From the NCBI GenBank assembly GCA_028571685.1, contig CM053162.1, positions 73,520,351 to 73,584,350 of the forward strand: a DNA stretch of 64,000 nucleotides, written 5' to 3'. The stretch is from Heterohyrax brucei. Taxonomy: Eukaryota > Chordata > Mammalia > Hyracoidea > Procaviidae. A program made the position numbers and the translations under genes. The notes under the pieces were generated by a model. The model was not told the DNA's origin, searched no databases, and saw nothing but the letters and a program-made list of their open reading frames with translations. Shown piece by piece: positions 1 to 11,414 of this stretch (positions are counted from its first letter, which is position 1; every line of letters begins with the position of its first letter).

Positions 1-163
1 CCTGCTGCCCTTGGGTTCCCAGCTCCCGTGGCTGCGGGAGGCTTGTACCAGGACTTGGGATGTTGAACTTCTGTAACTGTGTGAGCTGTTTCCTTTATAT
101 AAATCCTTCCTTGTACGTGTGTTCTACTGGTTTTGTTTCCTTAGAGAACTCCAGCCTAAGACA
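1..163 (+). mobile_element. 3' end of an endogenous-retrovirus LTR (ERVL/MaLR-like)
   Basis: The segment has the tail of a mammalian LTR in sense orientation: the run ending CTGTAACTGTGTGAGC, an AT-rich stretch TTTATATAAATCC and the terminus CCTTAGAGAACTCCAGCCTAAGACA. Its 5' part lies outside the window. Family assignment is by recognition of this terminal pattern and is not exact. Confidence 0.6.
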
Positions 164-299
164 GTTGCTCTGAGTTGAACGAAGTTAACTTGACGGCCGT
201 GGACGGGAGTTGGCAGCCCCTGGGCACTTTGGAGCTGGGCTGCTGGCCAGAAGCTGGCAGGTGGATCCAGCCGCTGCTCCTAAGAGACCTTGGAGGGGC

Positions 300-393
300 T
301 GTGATTCGGAATCCCCTCGACAGCAGCGGTGCTGCTGGTTGATGTGATTAGGCTGAGCTGGAACTGACTTGGTGGCAGTGGGTTTGGTGTGAT
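300..393 (+). mobile_element. AfroSINE 3'-tail-like pieces
   Basis: Two short stretches resemble the end of AfroSINE (GGAATCGACTCGACGGCAGTGGGTTTGGT in the family). One is at about 308-335 (GATTCGGAATCCCCTCGACAGCAGCGG) and one at about 358-393 (GGAACTGACTTGGTGGCAGTGGGTTTGGT). No tRNA-like head is visible, so these are truncated or very old. Confidence 0.45.
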
Positions 394-584
394 GATTTGG
401 GACCAGAGAATGTGTTCAGCTGCTGACAAAAGACTGGAGGTGTGCATTCATCCAGAGGCAGATACCCATTCCAACCTGAGCTGGTGATCTGTGCTTTGGT
501 TCATCACTTGGGACCCTGATTACAGGACCTCACTGACGCATGTAGGCCCTCGAATAAAATTCATGCATTTACTCTAGACTCTGA

Positions 585-895
585 CAGGGATTGACTCATT
601 CAGCCTTGACTGAACTTCTGCTTTGTGCCAGGCGCCAGGGGTCCAGCCAGACAGGGATTGTCCTGATCACTGTAGCAGCTGCTGTCTCCTGATAGTACTG
701 TTGTGCTGAGTGCTGGGGGTCCAGCCAGACAGAGATCATCTTGGTCATTGTTGAAGCTTGCCTGACGCCTAATGTATTTCTTTCCGCATAGATTAGGAAA
801 GTGAATTGTAGAAACCTTAAGCGACTTACCCAGGTTTATAACAGTTTCATAATGGTGAAGCAAAAAATAAAACTGAGATCTCCTGATTCCTAGAC
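585..895 (-). repeat. MIR-type SINE relic
   Basis: A degraded match to the antisense of MIR runs from CTTTGTGCCAGGCGCCAGGGG to a core-like stretch near 785-860 (TTAGGAAAGTGAATTG, AACCTTAAGCGACTTACCCAGGTTTATAACAG). The middle contains a duplicated GGGGTCCAGCCAGACAGAGAT-like segment (641-655 and 716-735). MIR is an ancient mammalian SINE and is normally this diverged. Confidence 0.5.
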
Positions 896-1109
896 AGTGC
901 TTTTTCTTTTTTAAAATACTATAGTATTTCTCAGTGCCTTTCAGCCTTAATATCTCTCTCTACATTTCCTTTTGTCGTATATGTAGGTCATCATGTAGGT
1001 ATGTGTAATCTAGAGAGAAAATACTGATAAAGTGAACCCTGCCGGTATCATTCACTGTCGTTGTGGCATGGTGACTTCGAGAGGTTTTAACGTCCATTCC
1101 AGCTGCTGG

Positions 1110-2336
1110 ACCTCAGAGCCTGCTGTACAGCTATGGTAATCCAAGCAGCTATGGTACTGGTATGAGGCAGACACTTGACCAATGAAATGGAATCCAAAAC
1201 TCAGATGTCGTCTATCCACATGTGCTCACCTGTTTTTTGACAAAGGCCCAACGAGAGGAAAGGAGCCTTTCTAAACAGATGATCTATCAAAACTGATGTA
1301 CATCAGTAAAAAAATGAAACCATATACCAAAGCTAGTCCCAAATGGGTCAAAAATCTAAATATAAAACTGAAAACCGTGTAAGTCATAGGAGAAAAAAAG
1401 GGTCAATACTAGAAGCACTCATACGTGGCATAAATAGGACAGAAGCCATAGCTAGCAATCTGCAAAAACTGGACGATAACCTAGATAATAGGATCTTCAA
1501 AAAATTTAAAATTTATAATCATCAAAAGTCTTTATCAAAGAGTAAAAATAGAACCTACCGACTGGGGAAAAAAAAATTGGCTATGGGACGTCCAACAAAG
1601 ATCTAATTTCTAAAGTCTACAGGAAAACCCAGCACCTCTACAACAAAGGAGACAAATAATCCCATTAAAAAATAGATGAAGGAAATGAACAGACAGTTCA
1701 TTGAAGCAGACATTCACGAGGCTACCAGACATGTGAGGAGATGCCTGCAGTGTCTAGCCCTTACAAACCAAAAAAACCCACTGTCGTGGATTCTGACTCA
1801 GAGTGACGCTGTAGGACAGAGTTGGACTGACCGATCGAGTTTCCAAGGGGCACCTGGCATCTTCAAACTGCGAACTTTTTGTTTAGCAGGTGTAACACTT
1901 AACCACTAGGCCACCAGGGTTTCCCACTAGCCATTAAAGGCATACAAACCCAGACTACAGTGAGATACACTCTCACCCTGACATTACTGGCACACATGCA
2001 TGCGCCCGCACACACATGTGCACACATACACACAATCCAGAAGATAAGAGATGTTGCAGATGCTACAAGAAGATCGGAGCTCTTCTGCTCTGCTGGTGGG
2101 AATGCAGAATGCCGCTTCAGTATACCACTTCGAGAAATTCAGAAATAGAAATATGACACCAGCTATCCTACGACCAGGAATGGGTCCTGCGGGGTCAAGA
2201 GCTGTCTCATGCACAGACCTGTGCGCTCCTCGTCACTGCAGCAGTGTGCACAGTAGTGAACAGGTGGAAACAACCTAAGGGCCCATCAGCAGGTGAGTGG
2301 GTGGACCAGCTTGGAGCATGCACCCAGTGGAGCGTC
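1110..2336 (+). mobile_element. L1 ORF2 relic, 5' part (continues at 4577)
   Basis: The sequence follows the C-terminal third of L1 ORF2 in sense orientation. Recognisable stretches include TATGGTACTGGTATGAGGCAGACAC near 1151 and GAAATGAACAGACAGTTCATTGAAGCAGACATTCA near 1680. The segment at 2040-2330 corresponds to the region before the family's CPTTEEWI motif. Many stops and indels are present. It is interrupted by an AfroSINE and then by an RTE copy, and resumes at 4577, so it is older than both. The upstream truncation point is approximate. Confidence 0.8.
1764..1926 (-). mobile_element. AfroSINE inserted in L1, with target-site duplication
   Basis: In the minus orientation it begins GGAAACCCTGGTGGCCTAGT (A-box region) and ends in a T-rich/A-rich tail seen on + as CAAACCAAAAAAACCC. 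The + strand shows the family landmarks TAACACTTAACCACTAGGCCACCAGGG and GAGTTTCCAAGGGGCACCTGG. It is flanked by a near-perfect duplication, CTAGCCCTTA (1754-1763) and CTAGCCATTA (1927-1936). Confidence 0.9.
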
Positions 2337-4576
2337 CTTGTTGAGTGGGGTGGTGAGGTGTGCTCTAGCTCACGGTGACCCTGTGTCGCACAGAACCAAA
2401 CTCTGCCTGGTCCTGGGCCGTGTCACGCTTGAGCCCGGTGCTGTAGTCACTGTGTCCGTCTGTCTTGTCGAGGGCCTTCCTCTCTGTACCGTGCATAAGT
2501 TCCTTCTTCAGGGACAGCTCCCTTCTCATGATATACCCAGAGTATATAAGATACAGTCTTGCCATACTTGCCTGTAAGGAGCATTCTGATTTTACTTCTT
2601 CCGAGACAGATTTGTTCATTTTTTTGGCAGTTTATGGTACATTCAGTGTTCTTTGTAAAGTCAGAATTCAGAGATATTAATTCTTCAGTTTTCCTTATTC
2701 ACTGTCTAGCTTTTTCACACATATATGACAAAACTGAGAATATAATGGCTTTCCTGATGACTGCATCCTTGATTGTGGATCCAAATGAAGTCTTTGACGA
2801 TCCCAGTCTTTTCTCCACTTTTCATGATGCTGCTTCCTAGTTTGGTTGTAAGGAATTTTGTTTTTTTTATGTTGAAGAATAACTCACATTGAAGGCTGTA
2901 GTCTTTGATTGTCATCAGTAAGTACTTCAAGTCCTCTTCAGTTTTTGCAAGCAAGGCTGTGTAGTCTGCATAATGCAGGTTGTTGCTGAGTCTTGCTCCA
3001 GGCCTGATGCCCTGGTCTTCTTCATGTAGTTAAGCTTCTTGGATTATTTTCTCAGCCTGCAAATTGAGTAGATATGGGGAAAGAGCACACCCCATTGTGG
3101 CTCTTCTGCCTGGATGCTTTTGGGGAATAGGCGTAAACATGGACTCTTGTAGTGGTTGGCCAGATGTCTTCCACATTTCTTCACATTGACGAGTGGGCCC
3201 TTCCTGTGCTGCACCCCTTTGTTGAAGCACCTGGTTTCCAGCGCCTTGCTTCTCCCCAGTGCCGTCAGTGCAGCTCAGGCTTCCTCCTTTAGTCCCATCG
3301 TTTCCTGATTGTGTCCTGCATCTTGGAATGGTTGAACATAGACCAATTCTTTTTGATATAAAGACTCTATATTTCATGTTGTTTTCACGCTTCCTGTGTC
3401 ATTTAATGTTTTCTCCATGGAATCCTTCAGTGTTGCAGCTCGAGGCTTGACTTTTTACTGAAGTTCTTTTGGCTTGGGAATTGCCTAGTGTGTTCTTCAC
3501 TTTTGATTTTGTGTCTCTAGCTCTTTGCACGTGTTGCTGTAACACTTTGCCTCCTTAAGCTGTCTTTCGAGATCTTCATTTCTTTTACTTCATCAATTAT
3601 TGTGGTTATTATTTTTTTGCTTTAGGTACTTGACATTCAAGAGCAAGTTTCAGAGTCTCTCTTGACTTCCACTGTGGTCTCTTCTTTGTCTCCTGTTTTT
3701 TAATGACCTCACACTTTCTTCATGTACGGTGTCTCTGATGTTGTTCCACGACTCGCCTGGTCTTCAGTCTTCAGTGTTCATTGTGTGACATCCATTCCGA
3801 AGACAGTCTCTGAACTCAGCTGGGATATACTCAGAGTTGTACTTTGGCTCTTGTGGACTTGTAATTTTCTTCACTTTCACCTTGAACTTGCCTGTGAGCA
3901 ATTGATGATCTCTTTCACAGTTGGCCCCTGGCCTTGTTCTGACTGATGACCCTGAGCTTTTGTGTGATCTCTTTCCTCAGCTGTGGTTGATTTGATTCCT
4001 GCATGTGCTGTCTGGCGAGGTATACATGTACAGCTGATGTTTGTATTGATGAAGAAAAGTATTTGCAGTGAAGTAATCTTGAAACCTTCTGTCGTGTGAT
4101 CTTCAGCATTGTTTCTATCACCAAGACTGTAGTTTTCAACTACCAGTCCTTCTGTTTGCAGCTTTCACATCCCAGTCACTAGTAATTTTCAATGCATCCT
4201 GATTACATGTTCAATCCTCTTCACCTGAAAAAGTGGTACAAATTGTTAGTTTCCTCATCATGGGTTGTAGTGATTGGTACATGAATTGGATGAGCCGTCG
4301 TATTAACTGACCTTCCCTGTAGGCATATGGATATTATGCTGTCACAGACAGCGCTGTCCTTCAGGATGTGTCTTCAGTGTTCTTTTTGACGACGGACGCA
4401 TCCCATTCCTCTCCATGTGGTCATTTCCAGCACAGTAGTCCATGACTGTCTAGTTTACACGGCCAGCTCCAGGCCACCACAGCCTGGGATACTGACATTT
4501 ATGCCATCTGTCTCATTTCTAGTGATTTCCAACTTTCCTAAATTCATACTTTGTTCATTCTGTGTTCCCATCACAC
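2337..4576 (-). mobile_element. RTE (Bov-B clade) retrotransposon, 5'-truncated, inserted in L1
   Basis: The element is antisense. Its 3' UTR is at 2337-2830. Reverse-transcriptase remnants follow on the minus strand: MLAKTEEDLKYLLMTIKDY (near 2954) and the block upstream of the catalytic loop. The N-terminal, endonuclease-side region extends to about 4576. Multiple stops mean the copy is dead. It separates two halves of one L1; CAGTGGAG at the left edge and CAGTGGAA at the right edge are a possible target-site duplication. Compared with the two longer copies in this window it lacks the 5' terminal few hundred bases. Confidence 0.85.
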
Positions 4577-5612
4577 AGTGGAATACTGTGCGCTGATAAG
4601 AATGATGGTGAATCTGCAAAACACCTCACAGCATAAATGACTCTGGAAGGCATTATGCTGAGTGAAATAAGTCAACCACAGGACAAATACTGGCTGAGAC
4701 CACCACTGTAAAGACTCGCAAACAGGTTTATGCAGCACCGCTGGACAGTTATGAAGGATGGGTGAGTGGGGAGAGGAAAACCCTAAACAGATAGTAGATA
4801 TGTGGTGGCGCCGGTGACGTGTGAAACAGTACACACTGCGGGGGGGGCACGCAGCTGACCAAGGCCGGACAACGGGAGCCTCACAGATACGTCCGAACTT
4901 CCTGAGGGGCCAGATTGCTGGGCTGCGGGCTGTGAGGACCGTGGTCTAGGTGACATTCAGCTCAGTCAGCATACCATAATTTATAAGGAAAATGTTCTGC
5001 ATCCTATTTTAGTGAATTGTATCTGGGGTCTTCAAAGCTTGTGAGTGGCCAGGTGAGATCTTCACTGATTCTTCTCCACCTGGAGCAAGGGAGAATGAAG
5101 AACACCAGAGAAATAGGAAAAGGTTAGTCCAGGGGATGAACAAACCCTGGCTATCACAGCTGCTGTGAGACTGAGTCCAGTACAGCCGGCTGGTTCTCAG
5201 CTGCCGCTGCCGACCCTGACAGGAATCAGAATACAGGACCCTACACAGAGCTGGAAAAAAATTCTAATTCACAACAACAGACTGGATTTTTTAAGTCTGA
5301 CAGACTGGAAAACTCCTGGCGCATGGCCCCTGGGTGACCTTATAACTCAATACTGAAGTCACTCCCCCTTCATCCAAAGATTAGACAGGCCCATAAAAAA
5401 ACTGACTAAATGGACACAGGCAGCCCAGGGGCAAGAATGAGAAGGCGGAGGGGACAAGAGAATGTAACAGGGAACTCAAGATCGAGAAGGGAAGAATGTC
5501 GATATGTTGTGGGATTGGTGACAAGTGTCACAAAACTGTGTGTATGTTAATTGTTTGCTGAGAAACGGATGTGTTTGTAAACCTTCCTTTAAAGCACAGT
5601 CTAAAAGAAAAC
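4577..5612 (+). mobile_element. L1 ORF2 C-terminus, 3' UTR and tail (continuation of 1110-2336)
   Basis: The first 150 bases (GTGGAATACTGTGCGCTGATAAG, then GCATTATGCTGAGTGAAATAAGTC) encode the end of ORF2 in the L1 family. About 900 bases of the long L1 3' UTR seen repeatedly in this window follow (compare 46440-47640 and, inverted, 30850-31790). The element ends with TTTAAAGCACAGTCTAAAAGAAAACC. It is dead through base changes. Confidence 0.8.
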
Positions 5613-5684
5613 CTTTTTCTTCCTCTAGTTTATCATGTGAAAACGGATCTTATTTTCAGCCATCATGCACCATGAGTTCTTGAA

Positions 5685-5750
5685 GTCCTACTGTGCGACA
5701 GGCACTGGGCAGGGCGTTTTCATAATGATAGTCAACAGAGGACATGGCCA
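5685..5750 (-). repeat. MIR/L2-like fragment
   Basis: The stretch CTACTGTGCGACAGGCACTGGGCAGGGCGTTTTCAT resembles the CTACTATGTGCCAGGCACTGTGC signature of ancient mammalian SINE/LINE relics. Only this short core is visible. Confidence 0.4.
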
Positions 5751-5754
5751 GTGT

Positions 5755-7445
5755 CCTCGGGGAGGCCTCGATAAGGCACTGCAGAAAGGCACAGAGGCGT
5801 GCAGAGAGACAGGGAGGGAGGGTGGGGTGGTTTTGTAGGAAACATACTATCTTCGAAGGTTCATGTTAAGTATTTAGGAGCGGTCCTACATCTGTTTCCT
5901 AGGGTTGTTCTAAGGAAGTGCCTGTGTTGGGTCGCTTCTAAGAACGTAAGTTTCTCATTGGGTGTCTTTGGAGGCCCGGAGTCGGAGGCCGGGCATCGGC
6001 CATTTCTCATCGGTGTCCCTGGAGGCTGGGAGTCGGAGGCCGGGCATAGGCCCTGTCGGTTTCTCCCCCAGGCCCTGACAGAGCTTCTGTCCCCTGCCTG
6101 CTTCCTGGCCCCTGCTGACTGCCAGCAGTCCTGGATGTCCTTGGCGTGCAGCTCTCCATCTTCTGTGATCTTGGCCTCTGTTGTCACGTGGCTGTCTTCC
6201 TTCTGTGTGTGTCTCTTCACTTGTTTTGTAAGGGTAAGGAAAGTCCCAATGAGTTAAGACTCAGTCTACTCCAGGCTGTCCTCCTCATAACTGATCACAT
6301 CTTCAAGACTCTCTTTCCAAAAACGTCACTGTCACGGGTATCAAGGACACAATTCAGTTCATAACAGTCTCCTAAAACCTGAAGTAAGTCCAGGAGAAGG
6401 GAAATAAGGCTGGCAGGCCTGCGGCCTATGTGGGAAATGAAGAGTTGTTTTGTATTTCTGCAGTTTAATATGTAAGGGAAAATTGCAGAGAATGATGAGA
6501 AGAGGCAGTGTTTGGATTCAGATTGTGGAAGACTCAAGTAGGAAGCTGAGGGAAAATGAAGAGTCACTAAGGGTTTTTAAAGAAAAAGTTGCTAAGATCA
6601 TAGCTTTCTGGAATATTAATGTGGCAGCAGGACATCGGGTGAAAGGCGGGACAATGACGCGTGGGAGAATGAGTGTGGAGAGGGTGATGGCCATCGTGCC
6701 TCCTCTGTCCAGTTCCGGGTTGTCCTGGACAGAAGGGAGCTGAGGAGGGGGCATAACAGGTGTCACGGAGCTGGGGTTGGCAGGAGTGCTGCCGAGGGGG
6801 AGGCACGGGGCCGGTCCGGGCCTTGGGGGCCCATGGTGCTCACGCAGCCGGTAGCTGACGGTGGGAGAGGGGCTTGAGGAGGAGGTGGCGGACTGCGTTT
6901 CGGATGTGTACCAGTGTCCTGATTCCGGGCTTGCAGGATCATACTTGTGACGTTGTACCAAGTCTTTGGAATAGACGGCCTTCCGTGGTTCTTTCTATGC
7001 CCACGTACTCACTGTTCTGATGCTGAAATCTCTCAGATGTGTTGGACCTGTGGGATGCGGGTTGGTTTGGTGTTTATGTCTTGTCTGTGATTAGGTTATA
7101 TTGCAACGAATGGTGATTTTGTGATTCTTGCCCTTCTCCACCCCCTTTCTTTTTTTGCTACAAGAGTCAGAATAGAGCCCCTGCTGAGAACAGCACTGAA
7201 GGCTCGGGTTTTTCTTTTAGAACAAGAAATGGCTAGGAGGCAGCCTACCACAAGACTAGGACTAAGTTAAGATGCTTCTATCTGGAGGTTTCACAGTGAT
7301 CTTTGTGCTTCCTGTGTCTGAGAAATAACCTCTTGGTGTTGTTTCTTCTAAGGTGATCCTGTTTAACAAAGCTTGCACACTAGAGGGTAGGCCAGCTGGT
7401 CTACTGTTACTATTTACAAATAATAATTCTTTAAGGACCCTGTGA
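5755..7445. other. Intronic stretch without a recognised element
   Basis: Apart from the 52-bp duplication at 5955-6053 I recognise no repeat family or gene. The open frame at 5799-6257 (+) is low-complexity across the duplication. The region 6640-6960 is G-rich on +, giving long open frames on both strands, but there is no recognisable protein. Confidence 0.5.
5955..6053 (+). repeat. Tandem duplication, 2 units of about 52 bp
   Basis: Unit 1 (about 5953-6002) and unit 2 (about 6004-6053) share TTTCTCAT.GGTGTC, GGAGTCGGAGGCCGGGCAT and GGCC in the same order with a few substitutions. No gene is evident here. Confidence 0.7.
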
Positions 7446-7449
7446 AGTT

Positions 7450-7570
7450 GGTTCTGTTATGTTCCCCAGATTTTACAGGTAAGGAAACGTCAGTGCAGAG
7501 AACTGGGTAAATTGCCCGACGCCGCACACCTCGCAGGTGGCCGAGTCTCGGGTGTGACTGGTGTCTGGTG
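7450..7570 (-). repeat. MIR SINE relic
   Basis: The + strand reads CCCCAGATTTTACAGGTAAGGAAACGTCAGTGCAGAGAACTGGGTAAATTGCCCGACGCCGCACACCTCGCAGGTGGC. This follows the antisense MIR core (TTTTACAGATGAGGAAACTGAGGC then TTGCCCAAGGTCACACAGCTAGTAAGTGGC). Confidence 0.75.
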
Positions 7571-8051
7571 TGTCTGTCCATTGACCGCCCCGAGGCCTGT
7601 CAGTAGGAAGGCCTGGCGAGGTCCTGCCCCGCGTCGCCCACCCGAGGCCCCGACGAGCCCACCTTCTGACGCACGTGACACTGCCTTCAGCTGGAAGCAG
7701 CTCAGTGATAACTGATTAACTGGCTATTTCAGGAGTGAAGGCATCACTGACCTCTTAAAGAATCAGCCTGGTATTTCTTACACAGCTCGTGGTTGTCTAG
7801 ACAACATGCCAGCAGGTCAGTAAACTGATGGTGTTAGAGAAGAAATGAGCCCGTTGGCCCCATGTTTCCAGGTCCTCCTTCAGGGATCTGCGCTGTGGAG
7901 TCCAAGCTGGGGTCTGGCATGCTGATGCCGAGAGAAAGCACTGAGAATGAACTGAAGGTAATTGCTAAGAAAGTAAAGCAGCAATGTGTGCGTTGGTCTA
8001 GAAGATTTCTTTTATGAAGATTGATAGTTACACAGCCACTTTTCAGAATCC

Positions 8052-8085
8052 TGATCCGACTCGACGGCACTTGGCTTTGGCTTTT
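8052..8085 (+). mobile_element. AfroSINE 3' tail fragment
   Basis: GATCCGACTCGACGGCACTTGGCTTTGGC is the AfroSINE terminal segment without a head. Near-identical pieces occur at 61338 and 63206. Confidence 0.65.
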
Positions 8086-8149
8086 CTTTCCCCTGGTGTT
8101 TTTGTGATCAGGTGGTACTGTCTCTTCATAGTCACGCACACTAGGTAAA

Positions 8150-8262
8150 TTGGTACAGCCCGGTTCTGATCCAGTGAGGAGTCGGCGCTGGGTCGGCCGG
8201 CATGGCCCAGTTCTGATCCAGTTAAAGGTCGGCAGTGGGTTGGCTGGTACAGCACAGTTAGG
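8150..8262 (+). repeat. Degenerate tandem repeat, about 2 units of 52 bp
   Basis: Two units share GGTTCTGATCCAGT / AGTTCTGATCCAGTTAA, a GTCGGC.GTGGGT core and a GGC.GG..CA.GGC junction. A third, partial unit begins GGTACAGCACAGTTA. Confidence 0.6.
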
Positions 8263-8264
8263 GG

Positions 8265-9660
8265 TCTTTTATTTTCCTTCGTCTGTTTTATTGCGACTTT
8301 CATAGCTTTGAAGTCCTAGCATTTGAGGTTCACACATGTCTTGAGTACTTGGTCGGTGTCCAGTGATGCCTCCTCATAGGGTGATGAAGATGAGATCTCT
8401 TGTAGGAAAGATAGAGTGTGACGTGCTGCTCACCTAACTTCGTGGATGCTTTGGCGTCCGGCTGTTCACAGTGTGCCCTTTGGGACTAACTGGGTGGAGA
8501 ATTTAAGCTGCTGCTGTCAGTGAGCAAACCGCTTTCCCACAGTTGTTGTCTCTGCCTCCAGGAGAGGTCCAGGGGAAAGCAGCTCCTGATCCTGTTTATG
8601 TTTCTGTGGCCACATCAAGGAAGAGAAGATCCTTCCTTTAGTGTCCAGCGGTGGTGGAGCTAATATGCAATAGAATTGAAGTGAATGAGCTGTCCATCAA
8701 AATCAGTGTTTAAAATTTATTGTCAAGTTGTAGGTGAGCCTTATTTGAAGCCAAGAAACAAGTTCTGAAAAAGTATGTGGAAACTGAGAATTCCTACTAG
8801 GCGGGAGTCCTGCGATCAGTGACAGGGACGCGCTGGTCTCCGCTGTGGCCCGGGAGGCCCGCTGGCCAGGCCGAGCCGCCGACTGTCCCGCTGGCCAGGC
8901 TGTCCCACTAACTGTCCCGCCGGCTGGGCCGAGCCACTGAGCCCCCGGTCTTCATGGCATTCTGTGTTAATAGTGCACAGCACCCTCGAGTGCAAATTTA
9001 GTAGTCTCATTATGCATTGCAGGAACTTGGAAACTTAGTACGCAATCAAACAAATGACACTAACCCAGTTGCCACTAAGTCTTTTCAGACTCGGGGACCC
9101 TGTGGGGTCCAGGGCTCAGTCTCATTTCCTGCTGCCACCAACTGCTCGGGCCAGAAATGAGCCTCCGATCGCTGGGCGTCATGTTCCTCGTCTGTAGTGC
9201 GGGCTGTTTCCATCTCATGTTGGCAGAATTGCTGCTGTGAGTGGCCAGGCTGCTCTGAGGAGGAAGCATGGAAGGAGGAAGGAGGGGTTTCTTTTGTCCT
9301 TTTATTTTCTCTTTCCTCAGGATTATTCCTGTCCTTCACCAGGTTTTGAGTTGGGCATCGAATTCTATTTTCAGTGAGTTATTTGATTTGCACTTTGGGA
9401 TGACTTTTGAAAATATGGATGTGTTTTTAGAGGGTTTGTTTTCCTTTTATATTCTTCCCAAGTGGTGTTGTGTAAAGTCCTGACGATTACAGAGAGAGCT
9501 GTGTGTCCATATAAGTTGGAAGCAGAGACCAGCTTTTATAAATGAGCAGAAAATACTGACTAACCCTACCTCAACAGACAGTTTGTGCTATTTACAAAAC
9601 TGGGCAGGTAGTAAGAAGAAAAAAGCGTAGCCTTCTTAGTTTTGCTTTTTTGTCTTTAGT

Positions 9661-9693
<33 letters not shown>

Positions 9694-10475
9694 TTTCTGA
9701 AACAATCATGTTATGAATTAGACTTCCAAATAAGTGTCGTTCTTCAAAATAATCTCGGAAAGCTGTTCAGTTTTCCTCAGATGGATGTATTCAGAGGCAT
9801 TTTGTGGATCTTTTTATTTTATAATAATAATTTATGATTCCAAACAGTGTCATCCCACTTAATTGTTTCCCTAAGACATACTTGTTTAATGGCTGCGGAA
9901 TGCAAGGCACTGTGAGAGAGCCGTCCACCATGTACTTGTCTGTCTTTGTCCAGAAGCAGGACTTCCAGTGACAGTGACAGAGCTGAATGAAGAGGTTATT
10001 TGTGTGGAAGAACATGGAAGCATCTCATCTTCCTCTGGAATTGCTCAGGAATTGGTGTATCGGCAGAGGAAAGCATGTGGTTGGGTCCCCTCGGGCTGGC
10101 CCTGACCCCTGGCAGCCTGTCCTGGACTGTGACCTCTGCAGGCGCAGACCGCTGGGACTGCCACCCTCAGAGCCGCCTGGTGGTCTGAAGCGGCACCTTT
10201 CACTCAGCAGCCAGCGTGTGGCTGTGGCGCCCACCGGGTCCCTTAGAGCGCACATTCCGGCAGAGCAGCAGGGTCCACGAAGAGACCCATCAAACTTAGA
10301 GTTCAAGATAAATAATATTCAAGCATGTTGAAGATGACAGCGCAAATCTCAGAAAACCTCGGGATGCTGTGGGCACTCGGTTCGAGAAAGGAAGAGACAG
10401 CGTCTCTCAGTTGTCGGTTCCCTTGAAAGCTGTCAGCACTCATTAGCTCTCCGTAGGGACTGAAATAAATCTAGT
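8265..10475. other. Intronic stretch; only a microsatellite recognised
   Basis: The GC-rich block at 8830-8945 repeats GCTGGCCAGGC and GAGCC motifs irregularly. A (TG)n run lies at 9660-9692. I see no gene. The open frame at 9987-10331 has no recognisable domain. Confidence 0.5.
9660..9692. repeat. (TG)n microsatellite
   Basis: An uninterrupted GT dinucleotide run of about 15 units follows GTGG at 9660. Confidence 0.95.
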
Positions 10476-10479
10476 GAAT

Positions 10480-11035
10480 ATTGTACAATTTCGAGAGTTA
10501 AAAAATATTTTTAAAGTGTATAAAAGCAATGGAAAAAACAAAAATGTGAGAATTTTTCTAATCCAGAAGAAGGTAACAATTAAGCATAATAAAGCAGAAA
10601 ATATGAAATGACATACCAGCAAAAGTTCCAAGAATGTCAATAATCACATTAAATGTGGACACAATAAAATTTGCTACAAAATACAGACTCATGTTTGTTT
10701 TAAAACAAAATTTAGCTTTGTGTATTTTAGAAGAGACATTAAAATAATTCAAGAAAAAAGACTTAAAGTAAATGGCTGATAATATTCCAAGGAAATGCTG
10801 AAAAAGAAAGCAGTTATAGCAATATTTACATTGCATTAAACAGAGTTTAAAGTAAACAACTTCAAAATTGGTTAGAAGAGATGTATTTCATATTATAAAA
10901 CATGGCTTATGCCAGAAAGAGCAAGAGGCAAAAATTATATGATCATTTTTACATGTCAATAATTTAATATTTTAATATGGCATTAGCAACTTAATATTTG
11001 ATATAGTTCAATCACCTTTCCTGATACAACCTCGG
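10480..11035 (+). mobile_element. Old L1 fragment (start of ORF2 region)
   Basis: The A-rich sense strand contains AATCACATTAAATGTGGACACA and AAGTAAATGGCTGATAATATTCC, then AAGAAAGCAGTTATAGCAATATTT. These are decayed forms of the ancient L1 stretch that reads ACATTAAATGTAAATGG...AAAAGAAAGC.GG.GTGGC. It is much more diverged than the L1 3' ends elsewhere in the window. Confidence 0.6.
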
Positions 11036-11051
11036 TGTACTAATATGTTCA

Positions 11052-11230
11052 AGAACCCCAGCACTAGTACTCGCCAGTGCAGTGGTGAGAGGCACCCGGC
11101 TGCCCGCCGGGAGGGGTGGTTTGAACCCACTGCCCGCTGCGGGGGAGAAGATATGACAGTCTTCACTCAAGATGATTGACAGCGTGGGACCGTGTGGGTA
11201 GCTCTGCGTCAGAACTGACTGAACAGCAGT
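11052..11230 (+). mobile_element. AfroSINE, longer subtype
   Basis: A sense copy with head-like GCCAGTGCAGTGGTGAGAGGC and B-box-like GTGGTTTGAACCCACTGCC. Next comes the subtype-specific insert GGAGAAGATATGACAGTCTTC, followed by GTAGCTCTGCGTCAGAACTGACTGAACAGCAGTGAGT. The tail runs directly into a (TG)n array. Confidence 0.75.
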
Positions 11231-11231
11231 G

Positions 11232-11257
11232 AGTGTGTGTGTGTGTGTGTGTGTGTT
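11232..11257. repeat. (TG)n microsatellite at a SINE tail
   Basis: About 12 GT units directly abut the 3' end of the preceding AfroSINE, a common birthplace for microsatellites. Confidence 0.9.
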
Positions 11258-11329
11258 ACTGTCAGGCCTTTATTAATTTGATAGGTGCTGTCTCAACTCC
11301 CACTAAATCAGTGCTTGCAACCCGAGGGA

Positions 11330-11412
11330 GCCCACTTCTGCTCTTGACACACGTAGGGTGGCGTGAGTCAGAATGGACTTGGTGTCAGCTGGTGATGGTG
11401 GTGGTGGCAGTG
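11330..11412 (+). mobile_element. AfroSINE 3' portion
   Basis: The segment contains GTAGGGTGGCGTGAGTCAGAATGGACTTGGTGTCAGCTGG, matching the AfroSINE end (GGGTCGCTATGAGTCAGAAT.GACT.G..GGCA). The head is not visible. Confidence 0.55.
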
Positions 11413-11414
11413 TC

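Noticed and set aside
9068..9112. AfroSINE-like AGTTGCCACTAAGTCTTTTCAGACTCGGGGACC
   Set aside because: Only about 45 bases resemble the SINE tail and the rest does not follow. It is too weak to call an element.
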